In this document: piece by piece, positions 56,701 to 64,000 of the stretch
Layout of the letters: the number at the start of each line of letters is the position of its first letter
Numbering within the stretch: the stretch's first letter is position 1
From: Protula sp. h YS-2021
Lineage: Eukaryota; Annelida; Polychaeta; Sabellida; Serpulidae
Assembly (NCBI GenBank): GCA_949752745.1
Contig: OX457031.1
Coordinates: 40,707,502 to 40,771,501 of the forward strand
DNA length: 64,000 bases
Direction: 5' to 3'
The notes under the pieces: model-generated
Told to the model about the DNA's origin: nothing
What the model saw: the letters and a program-made list of their open reading frames with translations, nothing else
The model's database searches: none
Translations under genes and position numbers: made by a program

Positions 56701-59700
56701 AAATGCATTTTGAATTTTTTTCTTCAAAAATTCTCTCATCGACTGAAAAAGACAGGCCATATTCACGACACCCTAAGCATGCCTCAGCCCCAAAATAAAT
56801 GATGCTTGATCAAAACTGCCGGAGAAAATGCATTTTGAGGTATTTTCATCAAAAATTCCCCCCGAAATCAAAAATTCCCAAGTCGAGTCAAATAGCACAA
56901 GCCGTATGCGAGACCTACCTAAGGATGCCTCATAGCAAAAATAAATGAAATCGGATAAAAACTGTAGGAGGAAATGCATTTTGAAGTTTTTCTTCAAAAA
57001 TTCCCAAAAAATACAGAAATTGTCGGATCGACTAAAAAGCGCAAGTTGTATAACCCCTTAGAGATGCCTCAAACCCCCCCCCCCCAAAAAAAAAGTTCAA
57101 AACTGTAGGGGGAAATGCATTTTGAAGGTTTTTTCTTCAAAAACTCCCTAAAAATACAAAAATTGCCCGATCGACTAAAAAGCACAAGCCGTATGCACTC
57201 ACACCAAAAATAAATGTCGTATTCTCAACCCCTTAGGGATGCCTCAAACCCCCCCCCCCAAAAAAAAAGGTTCAAAACTGTAGGGGGAAATGCATTTTGA
57301 AGGTTTTTTTCTTCAAAAAATTGCCCGATCGACTAAAAAGCACAAGCCGTATGCACTCACACCAAAAATAAGTGCAATCGAATAAAATTGTAGGGGTAGA
57401 TGCATTTTGAATTATTTTCGAAATTTTTGCTTAAAAAATTCCCCAAAAATATAAACTAAAAAAGCATAAGCCGTAGGCACGACCCTTTAGGGGTGCCTCA
57501 TACCAAAAATAAATGACATCGGGTCAGAAATGTAAGAGGAGATACATTTTAAAATTTCTTTAAAAAATCCCCAAAAATTCAAAAATCACCCGATCGACTA
57601 AAAAAGCACAAGCCGTATGCACGACCGCTTGGAAAATCCTCACACCAAAAATAAATGACATCGAATCAAAATTGTAGGAGTAGACGCATTTTTTTCAAAA
57701 TTTTTGCTTAAAAAAATCCCCAAAAATACAAAAATTGTCCGATCGACTAAAAAAGCACAAGCCGTATGCACGACCCTTTAGGGGTGCCTCATACCAAAAA
57801 TAAATGACATCGGGTGAAAAATGTAGGAGGAGATACATTTTTAATGTTTTTCTTTAAAAATTCGCCAAAAATTCAAAAATCACCCGATCGACTAGAAAAG
57901 CACAAGCCGTATGCACGACCCCTTAGGAATGCCTCACACCAAAAATAAATGACATCGGATCAAAATTGTAGGAGGAGATGCATTTTGAAACAAAGTTTAC
58001 AGCGAACTAGCTAACTAACTAACTAACTAACTAACGGACGCCATCCGCAGACCGATAGGAATACCCCAGCTTACGTGTAACGTAAGCTGGGCTAAAAAAT
58101 GTGTCTTCTTTGTGTTTTATGGGAAAATATAACAATAATAAAAATACTGGTTTTTTTTCAAAGCAGAGCACACACTAAGGTTTGTTAATAACCTTTTAAT
58201 TTGCATTCACAAATGTTGCAGCCATCATCCCCTTTCTTGAACCCGTTTTCACAATACATCAAACACTGCGGCCTTAGGGAACAATCAACTGCAAGTAGGA
58301 ACAGAAATAAAACAGGGGTTGTCAAAGTATGTACGATATTTTCTAATTACAAGTCATTTGTGACGTACATTTTCCACTTGCATTCACCTCTATTTCAGTT
58401 TTCAGATCGGCTGAACTCCAAAGGAACACAGATGCCAATGTAAAAATAAACCTGACAGAAAATGTTACATTTTGTTACCCCCCCCCCCCCCCACGGAAAT
58501 TTTCTCATTATTTAGGTAGAACAATTCTGAAAAAAAAGAAAATAAGTAATGTGTGCGCATTTAATCTTAAGGTTGGAATTTTATTTCATTTTTTCCCCCC
58601 AACAGCTACCTTGAGGTTCATCCTGTGGCAAGTGAGGGAGACACTGGCATGTTTCACACCCTGATCCATCCCTGGCAAACCCGGCTGGACAATACATGAA
58701 ACACCTGCGCAAAAAGAAAAATAATAGCCTAGAAAAATAACCTACATCCAAAGCCGTAAGGAGTAAAACACTGGCGCAAATAAATATATAGTGTCTTTGG
58801 CATTTCTACTGGAAGTTTGATGACGAACTGAACTGAGCGTTCCCTACGTCCATTTGCGATGTAATTAACTCAAAAGTTGAAGCCTAAAAAGGTTTCGCAA
58901 TTCTGAAAAATATTCGGTTTCGGTTACCGCGGTCACCGACATTTACTAACTGAAGAAATGAAATTCTAAGAAAGCCTTTATTTATTAACTGGCACAGTAC
59001 CGTGTCACGCGCCATGACGTGCATTCATGTTTCTTCGACCACTGACAGTTTTAACCGTTCGTGTGATACATATAGTGACAACATTCGTACTGTAACAGCC
59101 ATTTTAGCTCAGTGCTACCTTACATCGTACAACAGACAAATCAGTTTCAGTCATAAATTGAATTATAAATATCCTTGTATACTACCCCTGTGATGTTTCG
59201 AATTTGATTATTGTATTTCTAATTGTGTCGGCCACAAGTATCGTGTAGTTCGGAGCTAGATCATTGACAAGTCCTATAAATCCTGACCCGTGAACTACAT
59301 ATTAAAGCAAATAATCCTGAATTACGGCGTCTATTAAATTATCAGTGATTTTTCCAGGATCCGTTTCTAGCTGCCAGAAATACAAGTTTTATTATAATTA
59401 TTATTATTATAATATTATAATATTATTATTCTACTTCCGTAGAAGTTGAGCTTAAAACCGGGCGTACAACCTTTTTCGTCACTTAAAAGAACGTCACAAA
59501 GCAGGCACTGACTCTTCTCATTTGCCACCTCTTGAAAATAATTTGAAACATCAGACTTCCTGCTGCTTCAAACATGCTCTGCTGCGAGCACTTTTACGTA
59601 AGTTATGACACAAAGTTATGCTTGCACAACTACCCCTGCCTTGTAAGATTTTAACGTCAATCATGACTTTAAGGGGCGTAACACTAATCTGTATCATTCC

Positions 59701-62700
59701 AACTGTCAAACAAAATGTCGCCATAAACCCCATAGTCATTGTTTACACAGACAGTGCGAAGCACATAACAGGACACAGGCCGCTGATAAGAGATCAAGAT
59801 CTGAGTCACTCCTATTGTTTTCAGTTGATGCACATTGTGATGACACAAAGTAAACGAACGCCGTTTAGCGATGTCAAAGGAACCTTAAAACAGGATAATG
59901 AAAATACATGTAGTTAATAAGGTATCCAGACATCTCGCATCTGGACATCTCGCATCTGGACATCTCGCATCTGACAACTCGCATCCGGACATCTCGTATC
60001 TGGACATTTCGCATCCAAATGAAAAAGTGGACATCTCGCATCCGTGATTTTGGTCTGTTTTTAAGGGGGAACGTTAACACTGTGTTTGGGAAACTTCATA
60101 CAGAAAATAAATTACAGGGGATTCCAAAACGCAAGTTATTTGAGTAAAAATAAATTATAAGCGAGATTTTGTGCTTGACGACATTAACAGGGGTTTCCAA
60201 AACGTAAGTTATTTGAGTAAATCAACTGAAAAAACTCAGTTCAGTTTACGGAGTAATTCAAGAGTTAGACTTACATTTGTACTCAGTGAATGCAATAGTG
60301 AGTAGTTCAACGTTCGGTGCAGCGCAAATCCACATATGTACAGTATTTTGACACTATGTTCAGTTTTTAGTCGATCTTATATATAGCAGTCTTATAAATT
60401 CGTGGTAAACATGTGATGTCGATAGCTGATTGCTGTTTAGTGGTAAATTAGAATAAAATCTGATGCATCGAGAAAATGTTATTCATTCCACGTAGTAGCA
60501 CACAGTCTCAAAACACACTACATAAAATTTTATTCCACCATCCAAAAAAAACCATGACAAATCGTAGTAAAGTACAGTGTCAAAATAACTAAATAAAATG
60601 ATTACCACCTACCCCCCCCCCCCCCACCGCCAAAACACAATGATAAATCAAGCAAACAATCACGGATGCGAGATGTCCACTTTTTCATTTGGACGCAAGA
60701 TGTCCAGATGCGAGTTGCCGGATGCGAGATGTCCAGATGCGAGATGTCCAGATGCGAGATGTCGCGGATTCTTAATAATTATGCATTTATTTCTTATCAA
60801 GTTAACCGATGTGTCGGTTATAAGCACCAATGGTTTCGGTCGGTGACCGAAAAGCGGACATCAGTGAAAAATAGTTGCCGTGACCTCACACTGACGTAGT
60901 GCTCCTCACCTGATTGGGGGACATGTTGCCATGGCTTTTTCCGCGCACGCGCACTTGTTGCATCCGTATTCATCCTTCTTAAAACCGTAGGGACAGAACC
61001 TGTGATGAAAGGCGAGCCTTTTACAGTATTTAAATTTCTGTAGTTGCACTAACTAAAATCATTCCATAAGGAGGTATTCAATGAAAACATTTTATACGAC
61101 TGCTGTTTGTTGTACTGTTTAAAACGTTTCTAGAAATGGATTCCAGTACAAAAGCCTCAAAACAAACGGGCATTACGCTTACATCGCACACATAGCTTTG
61201 TTACAGTCTCTGGCCGGAGCTGGGGGCGGAGCTAACACTGTCCCTTGGCAACGACACTGCTCACAGCCATTATCATCCACCGCGTAACCCTAGCAACGAA
61301 AATGAAAACATGGAGATACCATTCAGCTGGTACACAGTAACGAACTTGTCAGAAGAAACCTCCATTTCTTTCAATACAAGAGAATAATAAATTATTGTTC
61401 AGAATAAATACCCTATTGTATACGAATCAAAATTTTTAATATTTGTAAGGGAGAACAATCTTCATCGTCGAGCAAAGCACATATTGGTTGCCTTTTCATT
61501 TCCTCTTGCTTACTTTCCCTAAGAACAGAAGCCTTTCAAAACACATGCGAGATGCTTATGATACTAAGCATGCTTCCTCCAAACCCTCCACCCCCCTCCC
61601 CTCTCCGATCCCGTCGAACTCAAGCAGTAACGCGTACCTGGGGACAGTTCATAAAGCATCGGTTGGGTGTACAGCGCCTCTCCGACCTGCACTTGCATAT
61701 AGGGCAGCCATTCGAGTCCTCCTCAAGTCCAAAATCACACGCCATTTCGCAGACAGGTGGACAGATTCTGGAAATAAAAGATTTTAGCTCAAGATAAAAA
61801 AAAACAAGACAATCGTAGATCGCGCCGTATGGTCACAGAGAAGAACAAGGTACCCTAAGTAAACGACTAAGTCCAAACATTTCAAAAGTCCATAACTTTG
61901 ACATCTTTCTATGAAATAAAAAGTTAACCTGACGTTGCAAAACTACATTATATATTCTTTCATTCCCCGAGTTGTGATATGCCTGCGATCAATGGTTACG
62001 GAGATATGGCCTGGACAAGGTACCCTAAGAAAACGACTAAGTCCAAACATTTCAGAAGTCCATAACTTCGACAATTGTCGATGAAATCAAAAATTAACCT
62101 GACGTTGCAAAACTACATTATATGTTCTTTCATTCCTCGAGGTATGGTATGCCTGCGATACATGGTTACGAGATATGGCCTGGACAAGGTACCCTAAGAA
62201 AACGACTAAGTCCAAACATTTCAAAAGTTCATAATTTTGACATTTTTCGATGAAATCAAAAATTAACCTGACTTTGCAAAACCACATTATATATTCTCTT
62301 ATTCCCAACGGTTTGGTATGCGTGCAATCAACGGTTATGAAGTTTCTATATCCCCCGCCTCCGATAGGACGGCGGGGGATAAAATTAAAAAGTTTTAGCT
62401 CAAGATATTGATCCTGTGTTACATATTTTCCACTTCAAAATAGAAGCCTTATCTAGAAATCTGCACGTGAGGTAAACGGACAGATCCCCCCACCCTCCGA
62501 AAAAAGCTCCCCCCCCCCAGGGAACTAGCAACACTAGGGCAAAAGCCCCCTTCTGCAGAAAAAAGCCCCTCTCTCAGTCCGGGTTTCCCTCCCTCCTTCC
62601 GGACTTCCGGATCGCTTTTTCTGGCGTCGGGGGGGGGGGGGAGAATTTTACTGGACTGAAGCAACCCTCACACTCTCTCCCTAATTTCCACTCCCCCCCT

Positions 62701-64000
62701 CTTCCCCTTCCTTCTCTCCACCCATTCATATCTATTATTTTATATTATTTCTTTATTTTTCACTCGTGGAAACATTGTTTCATTTTTGTTTTACAAAACA
62801 TAACTTGCTTTGATGTTCCTTGACCTACTCAAAGCTCTTTCACGCATTTTTATCTTAACCTATCGGAAATAATAAAAATCAAAGTAGAAAATTTTATTAA
62901 AGCAAAATTAACTCAACAGTTTTTGTTAATTTACTTATGAAAATTCGAAGAGGGGAAGGGGTCTTCTTTCTGGGAGATGGGGGGGGGGGGGGGGGGGTTC
63001 TTCCCTAGTAATGCAGGGTGGCTCCTATTCGGGGGGGGGGGTGTTCTCCCTTACATTCTGCGCATGAACATTACTTTTCGAGATAAACGTGTAGTTTAGG
63101 GGACCCACCTAATTATCCCTGTAACTCCGTCTAATTCGAAATTCAGTCCTGGAGCTCGCCCCAACCACATGTTTTTTAGTACTTTTGAAAAATGATAAGA
63201 CTTAATGTATTTTTTAACTTTTTGTTTCATCAAGGATCGAATTTTACTTGTCTGTTCGTTACTCTTTATATATGTTTTTACACCTGTTTATGACATGCTT
63301 TATGTTCCGACCTTTTACTTGATGTACCATTAAAAAATGGCGGAGGTGTGACGGCTCGGCATCTATGGTTTACCTGGGAGGGGTGGGAGGCCTGATGTCG
63401 ACGCATCGACACAAGGGACAGCCGTCGCCATCGCGCACGAAGCCGTTGGGGCAGTGCAGGAAGCACCTCTCCACGTCACACGTCACCGGCACGGGCGCCT
63501 CCGCGCATGCGCATATCTCGCAGTCGTACTCGTCGCGTGCAAAGCCGTGCACACACGAAGCCATGCAGCGATTCTCCGGGCAATCATACAATCCTGGATT
63601 AATCAATCGATCAACATTTTTACAAGTGTTTTATCATTGTAATACTCGAAAGTAATTATTTCCTGATAAAAGTATTTTTATCGGCAAATCACTTTTTGCA
63701 ATGTCATAACTCAGTACTTAAATACACCCAGCCCTTTCCTCAGTTTGTTTTATTTACCGGAACGGGGAGGGAGGTGGGCCGTTTTCTGAAAATGAACCAG
63801 ATCCCAAACTTTCGGATGACATATTTAGCGCTTGGAAGTGCTGCTGTAATTAACACATGTCAGACACAATACAGAGCCGTCTTTACATTTCAACTAAGAT
63901 ACGTCTGTATCCATTATAGAGGCAGAGAAAAGGGGTAGGGTGAAGGTTGACGCACTCACCAGTCATTGGTTGTTGTCCTTGTCGCAGCCTGGCTTTACAA
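44553..64000 (-). CDS. Secreted multi-antistasin, Kunitz-type protease inhibitor (3' part; runs off right edge)
   Basis: Coding exons in transcript order are 64000-63960 (partial), 63593-63374, 61767-61638, 61289-61183, 60999-60910, 58704-58610, 58288-58193, 53053-52955, 46983-46820, 45823-45725, 45167-45098 and 44776-44553. Phases match throughout and the window holds 477 codons plus stop. The product has eleven antistasin domains of pattern C-x4-C-x3-C-x10-C-x2-C-x-C (with small spacing changes), for example CFMYCPAGFARDGSGC, and then one Kunitz domain. Antistasin and Kunitz domains are serine-protease inhibitors in other animals, so a secreted extracellular inhibitor is likely. The signal peptide and possibly more domains lie beyond 64000. 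A twelfth, scrambled exon copy (53226-53337) is not included. Confidence 0.9.
44777..45097 (-). other. Inhibitor last intron
   Basis: Intron of 321 bases before the Kunitz exon. No repeat or gene recognised. Confidence 0.8.
45098..45167 (-). CDS. Inhibitor exon: end of antistasin domain 11 and linker
   Basis: 70 nt. Reads NGCNKCECHDPYYLVHDVTD then VRA, finishing the C-x2-C-x-C end of domain 11 and linking it to the Kunitz domain. Phase 0 acceptor, phase 1 donor (G|GTAAGC). Confidence 0.88.
45168..45724 (-). other. Inhibitor intron with hairpin-family repeat, copy 2
   Basis: Intron of 557 bases. About 45485-45690 matches the repeat at 10852-11190: ACGCCCGGTACA, AGTATTAGCCGCTCTTCCA, TTCGGATCAGCCCACCCGCT and CGTGTGGTTTGG. 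This copy has lost the perfect hairpin arm on the left side. Confidence 0.65.
45725..45823 (-). CDS. Inhibitor exon: end of domain 10, start of domain 11
   Basis: 99 nt, 33 codons, phase 0 at both ends. Reads VDSNGCEVCACRDPCENRPM and CSLHCEAGYKKDR. The introns on both sides interrupt antistasin domains between the third and fourth cysteines. Donor CGA|GTAAGT. Confidence 0.9.
45986..46440. repeat. 38-bp minisatellite derived from the adjacent 5' splice site
   Basis: About ten to twelve tandem copies of a 38-bp unit, plus-strand CTTATAGCTGTATGGGCACC then ACGTGGAGACTTCCTCAC, decaying into diverged copies up to about 46815. On the gene's strand each unit reads ...GTGCCCATACAGCTATAAG|GTGAGGAAGTCTCCA. 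The neighbouring real exon end reads ...CTGCCCGTATGGCTTTAAG|GTAAGCAAGTCTCCA. The unit is therefore a tandem copy of the exon's last bases plus its splice donor. The more degenerate copies lie next to the exon and the most uniform ones about 400 bases away. Confidence 0.85.
46820..46983 (-). CDS. Inhibitor exon: antistasin domain 9 and first half of domain 10
   Basis: 164 nt. Reads KQPEPQCPTEECRIWCAYGR, KKDARGCEICECILNPVPE and CGDNRCLMYCPYGFK. I use the acceptor AAAAG|GT at 46984/46983 because it keeps phase with the previous exon; a second AG eight bases further in (ACAG|CCT) would break the frame. Donor AAG|GTAAGC is the site copied in the adjacent minisatellite. Confidence 0.87.
47840..48620. 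repeat. Degenerate ~175-bp tandem repeat
   Basis: About four diverged units sharing CAATATGTGCTCT, GAAATTTCAAAACAATCCGA, CCTATAGTTTCGG and ACAAAATT...ACCAAATTTCAAAATA. Related single units recur at about 51640-52290, there followed by CGGACGGACGGAAAAGC and a CCCACCGTTACACGGGGGA hairpin. Confidence 0.65.
48690..50330. repeat. Dispersed repeat family R, copy B (with foldback insertion)
   Basis: Aligns with 39834-40875. It is longer because a foldback element (about 49173-49817) lies between AACCGTCATCCCC and GGCATCCAATG...GGCAACCCTAACC; in copy A these flanks are separated by only about 20 bases. A G run of more than ten sits near 50007-50022. No coding frame recognised. Confidence 0.75.
49173..49817. 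mobile_element. Foldback element 1, 15-bp units based on GGACATAATACCACC
   Basis: Long inverted arms (about 49190-49296 and 49690-49797) composed of 15-bp units GGACATAATACCACC or GGGCAAAATACCACC, ending inward in CAAGGAAATGAAAACTAGGA. The ~390-bp centre is AT-rich with no frame. Both ends abut ATC followed by a run of about 12 C, a possible target duplication or preferred site. The paralogous copy A of family R provides the empty site. Confidence 0.8.
50955..51013 (+). repeat. Short 15-bp tandem repeat (GGTTGGTCAAATTTC)
   Basis: Four copies of a 15-bp unit around TTGGTCAAATT. It produces a repetitive FDQ peptide on the other strand, which is not a gene. Confidence 0.85.
51022..51191 (+). 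other. Possible acidic coding remnant
   Basis: An open stretch after a TGA codon that ends at TAA reads SDDIDVPAETHSGDLDMEID, DDSTIPPELLALLNSD and SDFDGFDDI. The composition is strongly acidic and the codons look less AT-rich than the surroundings; the SDFDGF ending is seen in tails of various transposon-encoded and zinc-finger proteins. A CCCGCAG before AAACCC could be an acceptor. No start and no domain, so it may be a fragment of a transposon gene or chance. Confidence 0.3.
51548..51573. repeat. Perfect 26-bp palindrome
   Basis: Each half is GGACTATAAACCG, with no spacer. A diverged half (GGACTTTAAGCCG) lies about 40 bases to the left across a G run. It is probably the inner hairpin of a small MITE, since the outer flank CACGGTATA resembles an element end also seen near 17887 (TATACCGTGAT). 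Confidence 0.85.
52600..52790. repeat. Dispersed unit ending in a CGGACAGACAGA tract and short hairpin
   Basis: Contains GACGGACAGACAGACGGACA repetition followed by AAAAAGTTC...ATATCTCTCCGTTCCACGGGAGATAA. A similar unit lies at about 52190-52290. No coding sequence. It looks like a common interspersed family in this genome. Confidence 0.6.
52955..53053 (-). CDS. Inhibitor exon: antistasin domain 8
   Basis: 99 nt, phase 1 at both ends. Reads PAEVCLPVDCAMYC, PYGFKRDANNCTLCQCEE, one complete antistasin domain. The acceptor TTTTTCAG|AA needs a phase-1 partner, which the exon at 58288-58193 supplies and the scrambled copy at 53337-53226 does not. Donor G|GTAAAA. Confidence 0.9.
53226..53337 (-). 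pseudogene. Duplicated, scrambled copy of antistasin exon 7 (pseudo-exon)
   Basis: From the acceptor it reads VDCSLRPQCLMYCENGFKKG like the intact exon at 58288-58193, and flanking intron sequence also matches, so it is a duplicated exon. After GDDGC the copy diverges: it reads SIHKCC where the intact exon reads NICEC. On the plus strand 53241-53276 is a 10-bp inverted repeat (CGATGGATGC / GCATCCATCG) around AACATTTGTGAATGCT, which is the expected coding segment in the wrong orientation. The only nearby donor (GG|GTTATT) leaves phase 2 instead of 1, so inclusion would shift the frame of exon 8. Confidence 0.82.
53790..56535. repeat. 51-bp satellite, about 54 copies
   Basis: Consensus unit ATGCGCGGTTCGCATTTCGG, then ACCAGTGCGCATGTTTATTT, then AACTTGCGTTG, with diverged copies and occasional truncated units (for example near 54690 and 55565). 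Because 51 is a multiple of three, several frames stay open through many units and produce 17-residue repeats such as HVYLTCVDARFAFRTSA on the plus strand and HQRKLNKHAQWSEMRTT on the minus strand. These lack independent starts or splice sites and are best read as by-products. Confidence 0.93.
56540..58000. repeat. ~125-bp satellite, about 11 copies
   Basis: Degenerate units with TGTAGGAGGAAATGCATTTT, CTTCAAAAATTCCC, CCGATCGACTAAAAAAGCAC, AAGCCGTATGCACGACCCCT and AAATAAATGACATCGG. Two units carry C-run/A-run inserts (57067-57090 and 57250-57268). Same unit as at 5080-5870. A CTAA tetranucleotide run (about 58009-58034) marks the right border. Confidence 0.85.
58193..58288 (-). CDS. Inhibitor exon: antistasin domain 7
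   Basis: 96 nt, phase 1 at both ends. Reads VDCSLRPQCLMYCENGFKKG then DDGCNICECKLK; the first spacing is C-x5-C. Donor AAAAG|GTTATT, acceptor CAG|TTGATTG. It is the intact parent or sister of the scrambled copy at 53226-53337. Confidence 0.9.
58610..58704 (-). CDS. Inhibitor exon: antistasin domain 6
   Basis: 95 nt. Reads CFMYCPAGFARDGSGC, ETCQCLPHLPQDEPQ. The first cysteine of the domain is on the previous exon (CPPI). Acceptor GCGCAG|G, donor CAAG|GTAGCT. Confidence 0.9.
58705..60909 (-). other. Inhibitor intron between domains 5 and 6
   Basis: Intron of 2.2 kb. Holds a TTA/ATT low-complexity stretch (59393-59430) and foldback element 2 (59921-60771). An open frame at 59618-59917 has no recognisable similarity. 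Confidence 0.7.
59921..60771. mobile_element. Foldback element 2, 15-bp units based on GGACATCTCGCATCT
   Basis: 851 bp. Inverted arms of about 120 bp (59921-60048 and 60660-60771) are made of 15-bp units GGACATCTCGCATCT and end inward with CCAAATGAAAAAGTGGACAT. Flanked by TTAATAA on both sides (59914-59920 and 60772-60778), a 7-bp target duplication. The centre is AT-rich, with a C run at about 60611-60625, and has no coding frame. Confidence 0.88.
60910..60999 (-). CDS. Inhibitor exon: most of antistasin domain 5
   Basis: 90 nt. Reads FCPYGFKKDEYGCNKCAC, AEKAMATCPPI, with the first cysteines of domain 5 on the previous exon (CNKAMCA) and the first cysteine of domain 6 at its end. Donor AG|GTGAGG. 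Confidence 0.9.
61183..61289 (-). CDS. Inhibitor exon: end of domain 4, linker, start of domain 5
   Basis: 107 nt. Reads GYAVDDNGCEQCRC, a Pro/Ala linker GTVLAPPPAPARD, then CNKAMCA. Donor AT|GTAAGC; the split Met codon is completed by the next exon. Confidence 0.9.
61290..61637 (-). other. Inhibitor intron between domains 4a and 4b
   Basis: Intron of 348 bases, AT-rich with a C-rich patch near 61584-61600. No repeat or gene recognised. Confidence 0.75.
61638..61767 (-). CDS. Inhibitor exon: antistasin domain 3 and start of domain 4
   Basis: 130 nt. Reads ICPPVCEMACDFGLEEDSNG, CPICKCRSERR and CTPNRCFMNCPQ. Domain 3 has C-x3-C-x3-C spacing, one residue shorter than its neighbours. Acceptor TTTCCAG|A, donor CAG|GTACGC. 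Confidence 0.9.
61846..62355. repeat. 170-bp tandem triplication
   Basis: Three copies starting CAAGGTACCCTAAG at 61846, 62016 and 62185 (period 169-170). Shared blocks: AACGACTAAGTCCAAACATT, TTAACCTGACGTTGCAAAAC and TATGCCTGCGAT. The last copy ends at a hairpin CCCCCGCCTCC...GGCGGGGGA (about 62352-62380). No frame. Confidence 0.9.
62381..63373 (-). other. Low-complexity intron segment rich in C and G runs
   Basis: Between the triplication and the first full exon. Contains C runs near 62470-62520 and G runs at about 62629-62641, 62979-62997 and 63031-63040, inside otherwise AT-rich intron. No gene seen. Confidence 0.7.
63374..63593 (-). CDS. Inhibitor exon: antistasin domains 1 and 2 (of those visible)
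   Basis: 220 nt. Reads LYDCPENRCMASCVHGFARD, EYDCEICACAEAPVPVT, CDVERCFLHCPNGFVRDGDG, CPLCRC and a Pro-rich DIRPPTPP. Two complete six-cysteine domains in one exon, unlike the later domains that are split. It is the most GC-rich exon of the gene. Acceptor ATCCAG|GA, donor AG|GTAAAC. Confidence 0.92.
63960..64000 (-). CDS. Inhibitor exon, partial at window edge
   Basis: The last 41 bases of the window read CKARLRQGQQPMT before the donor G|GTGAGT (phase 1), which matches the next exon's phase. The exon continues past the right edge. The single cysteine may belong to a further antistasin domain; too short to be sure. Confidence 0.6.

Larger units (their letters stand above)
53520..58100. mobile_element. 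Composite satellite-bearing element (second copy of the intron-8 family)
   Basis: The left end AACAAGTTTGTCCAAGGACA...AAGTCCCAGCTTAC matches the element at 5035, and the right end CTAACTAACTAACTAACGGA...CCCAGCTTACGTGTAACGTAAGCTGGGC matches its right end. Unlike the 0.9-kb copy, this one is 4.6 kb because it holds a 51-bp satellite (53790-56535) before the ~125-bp satellite (56540-58000). It lies in the intron between inhibitor exons 58288-58193 and 53053-52955. Confidence 0.68.

Noticed and set aside
53790..58000. Possible CRISPR-like repeat arrays
   Set aside because: Units are contiguous tandem copies without unique spacers, and the genome is eukaryotic.
59618..59917. 99-codon plus-strand open frame in an inhibitor intron
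   Set aside because: No recognisable motif, and its end runs up to the border of foldback element 2.

Overview
This is a eukaryotic genomic window from an invertebrate animal. It is AT-rich and intron-rich, with GT-AG splice junctions and many short exons. It holds a doublecortin-like kinase gene, a secreted antistasin/Kunitz protease-inhibitor gene and an intact BEL/Pao retrotransposon. Antistasin domains and BEL/Pao elements fit a cnidarian, annelid, mollusc or similar lineage better than a vertebrate. I could not name the species.

Layout. (1) 1-3947: non-coding, downstream of the kinase gene. (2) 3948-24103, minus strand: a complete-looking DCLK gene with ten coding exons. They encode 990 residues: two doublecortin domains, a long charged linker and a Ser/Thr kinase with all catalytic motifs. 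Two extra first exons (13867-14017 and 15742-15895) end in the same phase as exon 1 and can splice to the same acceptor, which would give isoforms lacking the first doublecortin domain. (3) 24104-26750: no recognised gene. (4) About 26750-42480: a nested transposon cluster. Degenerate Ty3/gypsy-type gag, protease and integrase pieces (plus strand) are broken up by two elements with CCCAGTTAGCA terminal inverted repeats. The second of these is split by a 9172-bp BEL/Pao element (29769-38940) with LTRs identical by eye, a 5-bp target duplication and one open gag-pol frame. (5) 42500-64000, minus strand: the 3' part of a gene for a multidomain inhibitor with at least eleven antistasin domains and a C-terminal Kunitz domain. 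It runs off the right edge. Its introns carry most of the odd DNA here: a 38-bp minisatellite derived from one of the gene's own 5' splice sites, a duplicated dead exon with a template-switch inversion, a 51-bp satellite of about 54 copies, a ~125-bp satellite, a 170-bp triplication, and two related foldback elements built from 15-bp units.

The two host genes have no evident functional link. The kinase isoforms would act on microtubules. The inhibitor is probably extracellular, although its signal peptide would lie outside the window. The most interesting material is how repeats interact with splicing: a (TA)n tract beside the acceptor shared by the kinase first exons, a splice-donor minisatellite, and a scrambled pseudo-exon.
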